DNA of 64,000 nucleotides from Diaphorobacter ruginosibacter (lineage in GTDB: Bacteria; Pseudomonadota; Gammaproteobacteria; Burkholderiales; Burkholderiaceae_C): the NCBI RefSeq assembly GCF_014395975.1, contig NZ_CP060714.1:1860001-1924000 (forward strand). Direction: 5' to 3'. The translations under genes were made by a program, and so were the position numbers. Below are positions 25,562-36,080 of the stretch, piece after piece (within the stretch, counting starts at the first letter, position 1; each line of letters begins with the position of its first letter). The notes beneath the pieces were generated by a model. The model worked only from the letters and a program-made list of their open reading frames with translations. It made no database searches and was not told where the DNA came from.

Positions 25562-26916
25562 CCGCACCGCAGGTCCCCCATCTCGCAAGGCGCCTGTCGA
25601 GCTGGCTGGCGCTGCTGTCCATGCTGGGCTTGGGGAGCGTCAGCGTGGTGGTGTTTGCGGTGTTCTCCTCGACGCTGGCGGCGCGCCAGCAGGAAACGAT
25701 GAACCAGAAGCGCGATGCCCTGGTGCATGTGCTCTCGGACGCCAGTGTCGAGCACCGCAACAAGTCCATCGGGCACACCATGGACGACTTTCTCGCCGGC
25801 CACAACGATTTCTTCATCCGCATCACGGACACCGAAGGGCATGTGCTGTTCGATCGCAGGCCGCCCGACATCGACCCGCGCCAGACCCTCACCAGGACAT
25901 TCGAGGTGCAGGTCATGGCCGACACCGGCGCCCTGCAGCCGGCCATGGCGACCCTGACCATGGACAGGCGCGCGGACGACGCGTTGCTGCGTGTCCTGGC
26001 GCTGACGCTCATGTTCTCGATGGTGGCCGGGTCGGTCATCCTGTCACTGGTGGGGCGCTGGCTCGTGCGCCGGGGCCTGTCGCCGATCCAGTCGCTTGTC
26101 ACGCAGACGGCCGGCCTGTCGGCGCGCGACCTGCACGAGCGGCTCGATGAGCGCGGCCTGCCGCAGGAACTGCTGCCCCTGGTGCGGCAGTTCAATGCGC
26201 TGCTCGACCGGCTGGCCGGGGCCTACCGGCAGATGGAATCGTTCAACGCCGATGTGGCGCACGAGCTCAACACGCCGCTGGCCACGCTCATCAGCAGTTC
26301 GGAGGTGGCGCTGCGCAAGCCGCGTCCGGTGGCAGAGATGCAGGAGGTCCTGGAGTCCAATCTCGAAGACCTGCGGCGCATGGCGGGGATCGTGAACGAC
26401 ATGCTCTTTCTCTCGCGTGCCGACAAGGGGCAGATTGCCGAGCGTGCCGAGGTGACCAGCCTGCGCGAGATCGCGCACGATGTGGCGGAGTTCTACGAGG
26501 CGGTGATACTCGATGCCGACCTGCACCTGGACATCGTGGGTGATGTCCGCGCCGCCGTCGACGTGTCGCTGATCCGCCGCGCGCTGTCCAACCTGCTGAG
26601 CAACGCCACGCGCTATGCGGAGCGCGGATCCACGATCATCATTGCCATCGAGCCGTCATGGGACGGCTCCTCAAGGGAGGCGGGAGCGGTGATCTCGGTG
26701 ACCAACACCGGCGAGGAGATCGAGCAAAGGCATCTCAAGAAGCTGTTCGACCGCTTCTACCGCGCGGACGAGTCGAGGCAGCAGGCCCATCAGAACCATG
26801 GGCTGGGGCTGGCGATCGTCCAGGCCATCGCGCGCATGCACGGCGGCTCGGTGCACGCGGAGTCGCGCCAGGGCCGGACCACGATCGGCATGGAGTTTCC
26901 GTCGGCGTTGCACTGA
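25558..26916 (+). CDS. czcS: Heavy-metal sensor histidine kinase (CzcS/CusS-like)
   Basis: 452 residues. Two membrane helices (about 14-38 and 146-166) bracket a short periplasmic domain with clustered His and Asp (SVEHRNKSIGHTMDDFLAGH) that could sense metal. A HAMP linker follows (GRWLVRRGLSPIQSL), then the H box NADVAHELNTPLATLISSSE with the phosphorylated His, the N box LSNLLSNATRYAE and G2 box NHGLGLAIVQAIAR. The G1 box reads VTNTGEEI with Asn in place of the usual Asp, a variation also common in the CusS branch, so activity is still expected. The start overlaps czcR by four bases (ATGA). It phosphorylates CzcR in response to periplasmic metal (known for the family). Confidence 0.92.
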   Translation: MTAPQVPHLARRLSSWLALLSMLGLGSVSVVVFAVFSSTLAARQQETMNQKRDALVHVLSDASVEHRNKSIGHTMDDFLAGHNDFFIRITDTEGHVLFDRRPPDIDPRQTLTRTFEVQVMADTGALQPAMATLTMDRRADDALLRVLALTLMFSMVAGSVILSLVGRWLVRRGLSPIQSLVTQTAGLSARDLHERLDERGLPQELLPLVRQFNALLDRLAGAYRQMESFNADVAHELNTPLATLISSSEVALRKPRPVAEMQEVLESNLEDLRRMAGIVNDMLFLSRADKGQIAERAEVTSLREIAHDVAEFYEAVILDADLHLDIVGDVRAAVDVSLIRRALSNLLSNATRYAERGSTIIIAIEPSWDGSSREAGAVISVTNTGEEIEQRHLKKLFDRFYRADESRQQAHQNHGLGLAIVQAIARMHGGSVHAESRQGRTTIGMEFPSALH

Positions 26917-26960
26917 TCCGTGAAGGCCGCTGCCGCTGTGGCGTGCCTTCGTCAGTGTCC

Positions 26961-27722
26961 TTACCGCGTGGCCACGATGAAGAGGCGTGGAAACGGCAGG
27001 AGCACCGTGCCGTCATCCATGACCGGGTAGGCTTTGCCGATCTCCTGCAGATAGCGCTGCAGATACTCCTCCTTGCCGGCATCATCAAGCTGCGACAGGT
27101 AGGGGCGCAGCGCCGATCCCTTGAACCATTCCACCACGGCCTGGTGTCCGGCAAGCGGATGCATGTAGGTGGTGCGCCAGGTGTCGACGTGGCCAGACAG
27201 CGGCTTGAGCAGGGCGTAGTACCACTGGATGTCGTGACGCGGGGGGTGGCGGATGGTGCCGATGCGGCTGCTGAACTGGGCGCTTGCGGCCACTTCACGC
27301 GCCAGGACGTGGGCGGGCTCCTGCAGATTGTCGGGTGTCTGGATGGCGAGGCTGCCGCCCGGCGCAAGCTGGGCCAGCAGCCGGGGGTAGAGCGTGGCGT
27401 GATCGGGAAGCCACTGCAGGCTGGCATTGGCCAGGATCACGTCGACGGGCGAGGGTGCGCTCCAGGTGCCGATGTCGGCCCATTGGAACGTGGTGCCGGG
27501 CGAGCGCTTGCGTGCCGCGGCGAGCATGTCCTCGTCATTGTCCAGGCCCGTGACCTGTGCGTCCGGGTAACGCTGTTGCAGCACTTCGGTGGAGTTTCCG
27601 GGCCCGCAGCCCAGGTCGATGCCGGTCTGGATCCCGGCATTCGGAATGGCGGCCACCAGGTCGCGCACGGGGCGGGTGCGCTCGGCTTCGAAGCGGGAAT
27701 ACTGGGATGCGGACCAGGTCAT
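26961..27722 (-). CDS. tam: Trans-aconitate 2-methyltransferase
   Basis: 253 residues, the usual Tam length. It would transfer the methyl group of S-adenosylmethionine to a carboxylate of trans-aconitate, removing this spontaneous by-product that inhibits aconitase. The class I methyltransferase fold shows motif I DLGCGPGNSTEVLQQR, motif II TGLDNDEDMLAAARKR, motif III ADIGTW and motif IV DVILANASLQWLPDHATLYP. The Tam-specific N-terminus MTWSASQYSRFEAERTRPVR is clear and fixes the start at 27722, with GGAG seven bases upstream; an in-frame start at 27791 adds 23 non-conserved residues. Convergent with czcS, divergent from carA; otherwise a lone gene. Confidence 0.9.
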   Translation of the reverse strand: MTWSASQYSRFEAERTRPVRDLVAAIPNAGIQTGIDLGCGPGNSTEVLQQRYPDAQVTGLDNDEDMLAAARKRSPGTTFQWADIGTWSAPSPVDVILANASLQWLPDHATLYPRLLAQLAPGGSLAIQTPDNLQEPAHVLAREVAASAQFSSRIGTIRHPPRHDIQWYYALLKPLSGHVDTWRTTYMHPLAGHQAVVEWFKGSALRPYLSQLDDAGKEEYLQRYLQEIGKAYPVMDDGTVLLPFPRLFIVATR

Positions 27723-27856
27723 GGGATCTCCGGGGAGTAGATGGGATGCGACTCGTTCGCAGACTTTAGGGGCATGCGTGCGGGCCTGCAATCGCGCAGG
27801 AAAATTGCCTGTTTGGCGGTCAGGGTCGTTCGGGACGGCTCCAAGAATGAAGGGGT

Positions 27857-27886
27857 GCGTCAGGGTTAATCCTCACGCGTTATAAT
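27857..27886 (+). promoter_or_regulatory. Probable sigma-70 promoter of carAB
   Basis: A perfect -10 hexamer TATAAT (27881-27886) lies in otherwise G+C-rich sequence, with a weak -35 candidate GCGTCA (27857-27862) at an 18-base spacing. Transcription would start near 27893, giving a leader of about 130 bases before carA. Confidence 0.55.
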
Positions 27887-27892
27887 TAGCGG

Positions 27893-28023
27893 CTTTCCAG
27901 AAATCAGTCGCCCGGCAGCACCAAAGCAACTCATTCAACGCAGCAGTCCGCAGGACGTGTCACACCTCGTGAAGTGCACTCTCCGCGGGCTCCCGGGCGA
28001 CCCGTAACCATTCGGAGAACCCA
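27893..28023 (+). other. Structured untranslated leader of carA
   Basis: The 301-base gap between tam and carA has no gene. Downstream of the TATAAT, GTCGCCCGG (27907-27915) is perfectly complementary to CCGGGCGAC (27993-28001), enclosing 77 bases with a small internal GTCC-GCA-GGAC hairpin. The carA ribosome binding site (GGAGAA, from 28013) lies just outside the helix. No T run follows, so it is not a simple terminator. Confidence 0.4.
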
Positions 28024-29198
28024 GTGCTTTTGTCTCTCAAGGGAACCTTCCCATCCGCCATCCTGGCGCTCGCAGACGGCACGGTCTTTATCGGCAATTC
28101 GATTGGTGCCAGCGGCACCACGGTCGGCGAAGTGGTGTTCAACACCTCGCTCACCGGTTACCAGGAAATTCTCACCGACCCCAGCTACTGCCAGCAGATC
28201 GTCACCCTGACGTATCCGCACATCGGTAACTACGGCGTGAATTCCGAAGACGTCGAAGCCAGCAAGATCCATGCAGCCGGCCTGATCATCAAGAACCTGC
28301 CATTGCTCGCCAGCAATTTCCGCTCGCAGGAAACGCTCAGCCAATACCTCATCCGCGAAAAGACCGTGGCGATCGCCAATGTCGACACCCGCAAGCTCAC
28401 GCGCCTGCTGCGTGACAAGGGTGCACAGAACGGTGCCATCGTGGGCCTCGCAGCCGGCGAGGAAGTGACGGACGCGCGCATCGCCGAAGCCGTTGCCGCC
28501 GCCAAGGCCGCGCCCAGCATGAAGGGCCTGGACCTCGCGAAGGTCGTCTCCACCACCAAGAACTACACGTGGGACCAGACCGAGTGGGTGCTGGGCGAGG
28601 GCTATGGCAAGCAGACCGCCCCGCGCTTCAACGTGGTGGCCTATGACTACGGCGTGAAGCTGAACATCCTGCGCATGCTGGCCGAGCGCGGCTGCTCGCT
28701 GACAGTGGTGCCTGCCCAGACGCCCGCCAAGGACGTGCTGGCGATGAATCCCGATGGCGTGTTCCTCTCCAATGGCCCCGGCGACCCGGAGCCCTGCGAC
28801 TACGCGATTGTCGCCGTGAAGGAAATCGTGGCTTCGGGCATGCCGACCTTCGGCATCTGCCTGGGCCACCAGATCATGGCGCTGGCCGCCGGCGCCAAGA
28901 CCTTCAAGATGGACAACAGCCACCACGGCGCGAACCACCCCGTGAAGGACCTGGACAACGGCCGCGTGAGCATCACCAGCCAGAACCACGGCTTTGCCGT
29001 GGAAATCGACTCGCTGCCGGACACGCTGCGCGCCACGCACATCAGCCTGTTCGACGGCACGCTGCAGGGCCTAGAGCACAAGGACAAGCCCGCGTTCTGC
29101 TTCCAGGGTCACCCCGAGGCATCGCCCGGCCCGCAAGACATCGGATACCTGTTTGACCGCTTCACGGCATTGATGGCCAAGGCCAAGGAGAACAAATA

Positions 29199-29199
<1 letters not shown>
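28024..29199 (+). CDS. carA: Carbamoyl-phosphate synthase small (glutaminase) subunit
   Basis: 391 residues. It hydrolyses glutamine and channels ammonia to CarB for carbamoyl phosphate, the precursor of arginine and pyrimidines. The N-terminal CPSase_sm_chain domain (about 1-150) has FIGNSIGASGTTVGEVVFNT and GYQEILTDPSYCQQIVTLTY. The class I glutamine amidotransferase domain has the nucleophile Cys279 in PTFGICLGHQ and the His-Glu pair in CFQGHPEASPGPQD. It starts with GTG at 28024, supported by GGAGAACCCA immediately upstream and by the family N-terminus LLSLKGTFPSAILALADGT. The stop shares one base with the carB start (TAATG). Confidence 0.97.
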
Positions 29200-32444
<3,245 letters not shown>

Positions 32445-32449
32445 TGCAA

Positions 32450-32478
32450 CCGCTGTCCCAATGGGACGGCGGGTTTTT
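32450..32478 (+). terminator. Intrinsic terminator of carAB
   Basis: A 10-bp stem CCGCTGTCCC (32450-32459) with GGGACGGCGG (32463-32472), one G-T pair, 3-base loop, followed by GTTTTT. It begins five bases after the carB stop. Confidence 0.85.
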
Positions 32479-32484
32479 GAGGGG

Positions 32485-32512
32485 CTGACAGCCGGCGCAA
32501 AACCGGCATAAT
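32485..32512 (+). promoter_or_regulatory. Probable greA promoter
   Basis: CTGACA (32485-32490, five of six to the -35 consensus), 16-base spacer, CATAAT (32507-32512, five of six to the -10). It lies immediately behind the carB terminator and about 140 bases before the greA start, so transcripts would begin near 32519. Confidence 0.65.
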
Positions 32513-32529
32513 GCTTCCGTAATGAACGA

Positions 32530-32562
32530 CCGCCGCACGGCAACGCGCGGCGGTTTGCTTTT
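32530..32562 (+). terminator. Terminator-like hairpin in the greA leader (possible attenuator)
   Basis: CCGCCGC (32530-32536) pairs with GCGGCGG (32547-32553) around a 10-base loop and is followed by TTTGCTTTT (32554-32562). It sits between the greA promoter and the greA ribosome binding site, so a fraction of greA transcripts should end after about 45 nucleotides. In E. coli a terminator in the greA leader yields short GraL RNAs; this layout is analogous, not proven homologous. Confidence 0.6.
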
Positions 32563-32651
32563 GGCGCTGGGAAACGGCCCTTTTCATGAAGGGACCCCTG
32601 TTCTCGGCGCGTTGCACAAATAGACAAACAGATCAACGGAGTCTCGGAACC

Positions 32652-33128
32652 ATGGCCACTATCCCCATCACCACGCGCGGCGCGGAAAAGCTCAAGGCGG
32701 AGCTCAAGCAGCTCAAGTCCGTCGAGCGTCCCGCCATCGTCCAGGCGATCGCCGAAGCGCGCGCGCAGGGCGATCTGAGCGAAAACGCCGAGTACGAGGC
32801 AGCCAAGGACCGCCAGGGCTTCATCGAGGGCCGCATCCTGGAAATCGAAGGCAAGCTCTCCGCGGCGCAGATCATCGATCCGGCGGCGGTGGATGCCGGT
32901 GGCAAGGTGGTGTTCGGCGCCACGGTCGATCTCGAGGACGAGAACACGGGCGACGCGGTGACCTACCAGATCGTCGGCGAGGACGAGGCCGACCTCAAGC
33001 AAGGCCTGATCAATGTCTCCAGCCCCATCGCGCGCGCGTTGATCGGCAAGGAAGAGGGCGACATGGCTGAAGTGCAGGCGCCCGGTGGCGTTCGCCGCTA
33101 CGAAGTGGTGGCCGTGCGCTACCTCTGA
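32652..33128 (+). CDS. greA: Transcription elongation factor GreA
   Basis: 158 residues. The protein enters the RNA polymerase secondary channel and stimulates cleavage of backtracked RNA. The N-terminal antiparallel coiled coil (ITTRGAEKLKAELKQLKSVE to LEIEGKLSAAQII) carries the tip motif GDLSENAEYEAAKDRQGFIE, where the conserved acidic residues (D, E, E) co-ordinate the catalytic magnesium. The C-terminal domain (about 80-158) has the FKBP-like fold with SPIARALIGKEEGDMAEVQA and GVRRYEVVAVRYL. ATG 32652 matches the family N-terminus MATIPITTRG; the in-frame ATG at 32586 would add 22 non-conserved residues. A small membrane protein gene follows after 27 bases. Confidence 0.97.
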   Translation: MATIPITTRGAEKLKAELKQLKSVERPAIVQAIAEARAQGDLSENAEYEAAKDRQGFIEGRILEIEGKLSAAQIIDPAAVDAGGKVVFGATVDLEDENTGDAVTYQIVGEDEADLKQGLINVSSPIARALIGKEEGDMAEVQAPGGVRRYEVVAVRYL

Positions 33129-33155
33129 TTCTTTTTGAACCCGGGGAGTTTGCCG

Positions 33156-33569
33156 ATGTATCAACGCCTGCCTGTCTTTGCCGCTGCGCTGTGGTGGGGC
33201 AGCCTGTCCGCCATCGGCTTCCTCGCGGTTCCCATGCTGTTCGCCAACCTGCCGAACCCGACGGTGGCCGGCAGCATGGCCGCCAAGCTGTTCGCTGCGC
33301 AGACCTGGGTCTCCGTTGCCTGCTGCCTGGCGCTGTTGCTCCTGAGTAAGCGCCGCCATGCGCAGCAACCCGAGGCCTGGGCGCAGTCCGGTCTGGTGCT
33401 GGTCATTGGCGGCATGCTGCTGGCCTTGCTCGTGCAGTATGGCGTTTCTCCGCGCATAGTTGCCAGACAAGACCTGAAACTCTGGCACAGCGTGGGCACG
33501 GTGATGTACGCCGTTCAATGGCTGTGTGCGGCGATGTTGCTCTGGCGACTGGGCGGACGCGAATCCTAG
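33156..33569 (+). CDS. DUF4149-like small membrane protein
   Basis: 137 residues with four predicted membrane helices: LPVFAAALWWGSLSAIGFLA, the TWVSVACCLALLLL segment, SGLVLVIGGMLLALLVQYGV and VMYAVQWLCAAMLLWRL. The conserved His/Trp segment KLWHSVGTVMYAVQW before the last helix is typical of the DUF4149 family, which is commonly found next to greA in beta-proteobacteria. Function is unknown. ATG 33156 is preceded by GGGGAG and is preferred to the in-frame TTG at 33135. Probably co-transcribed with greA. Confidence 0.75.
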   Translation: MYQRLPVFAAALWWGSLSAIGFLAVPMLFANLPNPTVAGSMAAKLFAAQTWVSVACCLALLLLSKRRHAQQPEAWAQSGLVLVIGGMLLALLVQYGVSPRIVARQDLKLWHSVGTVMYAVQWLCAAMLLWRLGGRES

Positions 33570-33683
33570 CTCGCGATACGGAGGCGGCTGAAGGGGCATG
33601 CGCTGGTGGACGGCCAGGGATCTGAGCTGGCAAGGCACCAGATTGGCATAGCGGCCCTGCTGATTTTTCTTCACCCGCTGTGA

Positions 33684-33720
33684 ACAAAAAAAGGCGCTGA
33701 ACCGTCGGGTGCAGCGCCTT
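33684..33720 (-). terminator. Intrinsic terminator of the glycosyltransferase gene (minus strand)
   Basis: AAGGCGCTG (33691-33699) pairs perfectly with CAGCGCCTT (33712-33720) across a 12-base loop. Read on the minus strand the hairpin ends in a run of T residues (the A run at 33686-33692). On the plus strand only TGTTC follows, so ending of the greA-side transcript here would be weaker. Confidence 0.8.
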
Positions 33721-33756
33721 TGTTCCTATGGGCGGCGGTGGAGAGGGGGCGCGGGG

Positions 33757-34569
33757 TCAGTTGCCCCAGGCCTTGGCCACCCACAGCGCCGGCTCGATGT
33801 GCCTGAACCGCCGGTTGCTGCGCCCCGCCAACGCATCGGGCGGATTGCACTCCCCGTGGAAGATCACGATGCGCGCGTCCTTGGGCGGCAACGGTTCCTT
33901 CCAGAAGTTGGTGGGAAACGGTGGCACGCAGTAGTACTTGAAGCTCGGGCACCAGGAGGCTGGCCAGTAGGCGAGCTTGCCCTGCTTGTGCAGGAAGTGC
34001 GACAGGTATTCCTGCTCGTTGCGGTATTGGGCCCGCATTTCCTGAGAGTGCTGGCGGAAATACGCCAGCACGTCGGCATGGGCGCCCAGCTCGAACCGGT
34101 AGACCGAGGAGTTGCCGACGATGCGTTTGTCGTTGGCCCGCCAGAAGCGGGGGTAGTCCTTGATGATCAGGAACTGGCCGGGCTGGGTGAAGAACTCGTC
34201 CAGGCTGCCGACGATGACGACGTCCAGATCCAGGAACAGGGCCGTGCCGCGCAGCCCGTACAGGTCTGCCTCGAACGTGGTGAGCTTCTTCCAGGCGCGG
34301 TCGGGTTCGCCGGGTGCCAGATTGAAGTTGATGTCCGGAATCGGGTGGCATTCCACTTCGGGGCGGATGCCATCGGTGTTGTCGGTGAGGCAGACGAAGT
34401 TGAATTCGCCGCTCAGGTGGCGGCGGACCATGTCATAGAGCCGGTTGACATACTCGGGGCCGTACTTGGTGCCCCATTTCATGCACAGGATATGACGTTG
34501 CTTCGACGGAGTCTTGGCGGCAGGCGTGGACGGCACAGGTGGCACGTTGTGCGTGTGGTTCATCGACAT
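33757..34569 (-). CDS. Putative GT-A fold glycosyltransferase
   Basis: 270 residues, no signal peptide or membrane helix. After a Thr/Pro/Lys-rich leader the sequence HILCMKWGTKYGPEYVNRLY opens a nucleotide-sugar fold. FVCLTDNTDGI is followed by the DxD motif in TALFLDLDVVIVGSLDEFF (metal and UDP-sugar binding), a pattern shared with GT8-like enzymes and DUF-type glycosyltransferases of cell-surface sugar loci. The C-terminal IVIFHGECNPPDA has the late His seen in the same families. No sugar-pathway genes are adjacent, so the acceptor cannot be inferred. Start 34569 or the Met two codons later (34563) are both possible. Ends in a strong terminator. Confidence 0.7.
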   Translation of the reverse strand: MSMNHTHNVPPVPSTPAAKTPSKQRHILCMKWGTKYGPEYVNRLYDMVRRHLSGEFNFVCLTDNTDGIRPEVECHPIPDINFNLAPGEPDRAWKKLTTFEADLYGLRGTALFLDLDVVIVGSLDEFFTQPGQFLIIKDYPRFWRANDKRIVGNSSVYRFELGAHADVLAYFRQHSQEMRAQYRNEQEYLSHFLHKQGKLAYWPASWCPSFKYYCVPPFPTNFWKEPLPPKDARIVIFHGECNPPDALAGRSNRRFRHIEPALWVAKAWGN

Positions 34570-34623
34570 GACGGCAGTGGATCAGCTATTGGACAGGGGC
34601 GTGAATCGATCCATCCTCGCGGA

Positions 34624-35097
34624 TCAATCGAGACGGCCCTTCTTTACCGACTTCTGCTTGGGCTTGGCGCGCTTGACCTGTCCGCCTGCGGTCAGGCGCT
34701 GGTTGCCAAGCACGCGGATCTGCTTGACTTCAGGCTTCTGGCCGCCGCGCGAGCTGTACTTGAGGACCTTGACGTCGCGAGGGCCGGGCATACGGTCTTC
34801 ACCAGCCTGCTTGGCCTTCTCGGCCTGTGGGCGCCACAGCACCAGCAGTTTGCCGATGTGCTGAATAGGCGCGGCGTTCAAAGTGTCAGCCAGTTGCTGG
34901 TACATTTCTTCGCGTGCTGCGCGGTCATCGCCGTGCACGCGGACCTTGATGAGTCCGTGCGCATTCAGCGCCGCGTCAATCTCCTTTTGCACGCCGGGTG
35001 TCAGGCCATCGCCACCGATCATGACCACGGGGTCCAGGTGGTGCGCATTGGCGCGGTGTTCACGACGCTCGGTCGGAGTGAGTTGAATTTGAGGCAT
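34624..35097 (-). CDS. yhbY: YhbY/CRS1-CRM domain RNA-binding protein
   Basis: 157 residues. The CRM domain (about 1-98) is clear: LTPTERREHRANAHHLDPVV, then the GxxG loop in IGGDGLTPGVQKEIDAALNA and the strand LIKVRVHGDDR. IGKLLVLWRP ends the fold. The family binds the pre-50S ribosomal particle and 23S rRNA. The C-terminal extension is rich in Lys and Arg (KRAKPKQKSVKKGRLD), beyond the roughly 97-residue E. coli protein, and probably adds RNA affinity. Start ATG 35097 gives the family N-terminus MPQIQLTPTER. Divergent from rlmE, the arrangement found in many proteobacteria where yhbY sits next to rlmE-ftsH. Confidence 0.9.
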   Translation of the reverse strand: MPQIQLTPTERREHRANAHHLDPVVMIGGDGLTPGVQKEIDAALNAHGLIKVRVHGDDRAAREEMYQQLADTLNAAPIQHIGKLLVLWRPQAEKAKQAGEDRMPGPRDVKVLKYSSRGGQKPEVKQIRVLGNQRLTAGGQVKRAKPKQKSVKKGRLD

Positions 35098-35241
35098 AAC
35101 CCGTATTATCTCAATGAGTGCGTGGTTTGCCTTCCGAAGGAAGGATTCTGCACGTGCCGACAGGCTCAATTGTCGGTTATTTGGCTCGAAATCGGGTCTT
35201 GGGCACGATGCAGCCTATGCCGACCCTGTGTCGGAAAAGCT

Positions 35242-35895
35242 ATGAAAGTACAAACCAAAAGCAAGAAGGTCAACAAGGCGTGGCTCAACGACCACGTGAA
35301 CGACCCCTACGTCAAACTGGCCCAGAAGGAAGGGTTCCGTGCCCGCGCGGCCTACAAGCTCAAGGAAATCGACGAGCAGCTGCACCTGATCCGCCCTGGG
35401 CACGTGGTGGTCGACCTGGGTAGCACGCCGGGGGCCTGGAGCCAGTATGTGCGCCGTCGCCTGTCACCGACCGGCGCGGCGGTCGGCCAGCTCAATGGCA
35501 CGATCATCGCGCTCGACCTGCTGCCGATGGAGCCCGTCGAGGGCGTGCACTTCATCCATGGCGACTTTCGCGAGGAGGATGTGCTCAAGCAACTGCAGGA
35601 GGCCGTCGGTGGCCGCCCGGTGGATGTGGTGGTCTCGGACATGGCGCCGAACCTCTCCGGCGTGGATTCGGTGGATGCGGTGCGGATTGCCCACCTGATC
35701 GAGCTGGCGGTGGATTTCTCAGTCCACCACCTCCGGCCCGAGGGAGCCCTCGTGGTCAAGCTGTTTCACGGTAGCGGTTACTCACAATTGGTGCAGCTGT
35801 TCAAGGACACCTTCAAGGTGGTCAAGCCGATCAAGCCCAAGGCTTCGCGCGACAAGTCATCCGAGACATTCCTGGTCGGCATCGGTCTGAAGTGA
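35242..35895 (+). CDS. rlmE: 23S rRNA (uridine2552-2'-O)-methyltransferase
   Basis: 217 residues, RlmE/FtsJ family, which methylates the ribose of U2552 in the A-loop of 23S rRNA using S-adenosylmethionine. The K-D-K-E tetrad is visible: Lys in RARAAYKLKEIDEQ, Asp in VVSDMAPNLSGV, Lys in GALVVKLFHGSGY and Glu in DKSSETFLVGIG. The SAM motif is VVDLGSTPGAWSQYV. ATG 35242 opens MKVQTKSKKVNKAWLNDHVN; a much longer in-frame extension upstream is antisense to yhbY and the glycosyltransferase and is rejected. As in E. coli it precedes ftsH, but a hairpin and a promoter lie in between. Confidence 0.96.
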   Translation: MKVQTKSKKVNKAWLNDHVNDPYVKLAQKEGFRARAAYKLKEIDEQLHLIRPGHVVVDLGSTPGAWSQYVRRRLSPTGAAVGQLNGTIIALDLLPMEPVEGVHFIHGDFREEDVLKQLQEAVGGRPVDVVVSDMAPNLSGVDSVDAVRIAHLIELAVDFSVHHLRPEGALVVKLFHGSGYSQLVQLFKDTFKVVKPIKPKASRDKSSETFLVGIGLK

Positions 35896-35905
35896 ATTGC
35901 CCATC

Positions 35906-35935
35906 CCGCCGCAAAAATGCGCGGGCGGCCTTTTT
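35906..35935 (+). terminator. Probable intrinsic terminator after rlmE
   Basis: CCGCC (35906-35910) pairs with GGCGG (35924-35928), with an inner GC/GC extension across a bulge, followed by CCTTTTT (35929-35935). It lies ten bases after the rlmE stop. The stem is short, so read-through into ftsH is likely. Confidence 0.55.
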
Positions 35936-35982
35936 GACTGTTGTCCATTGTGCGTGCTGGGGTAAATCGGATAGGCAATCCC

Positions 35983-36010
35983 GTTGAAATGCCTAAAATA
36001 GTCCCCAAGT
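35983..36010 (+). promoter_or_regulatory. Candidate heat-shock (sigma-32/RpoH) promoter of ftsH
   Basis: GTTGAAA (35983-35989) matches six of seven bases of the sigma-32 -35 element CTTGAAA. After a 13-base spacer, CCCCAAGT (36003-36010) fits the -10 element CCCCATNT except for one base. No good sigma-70 pair is seen in this gap. The start would lie near 36016, giving a 65-base leader with a CGCC-TCA-GGCG hairpin. Confidence 0.6.
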
Positions 36011-36080
36011 GCGCAAGAACGAAGCCCCGGACGCCTCAGGCGGAGGGGACGTTCATTATTTTTAGAATCTGGAGCTCCGC

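Noticed and set aside
34624..35241. Long upstream extension of rlmE through the yhbY region
   Set aside because: The extension is antisense to yhbY and the glycosyltransferase; the RlmE family begins at the Met at 35242.
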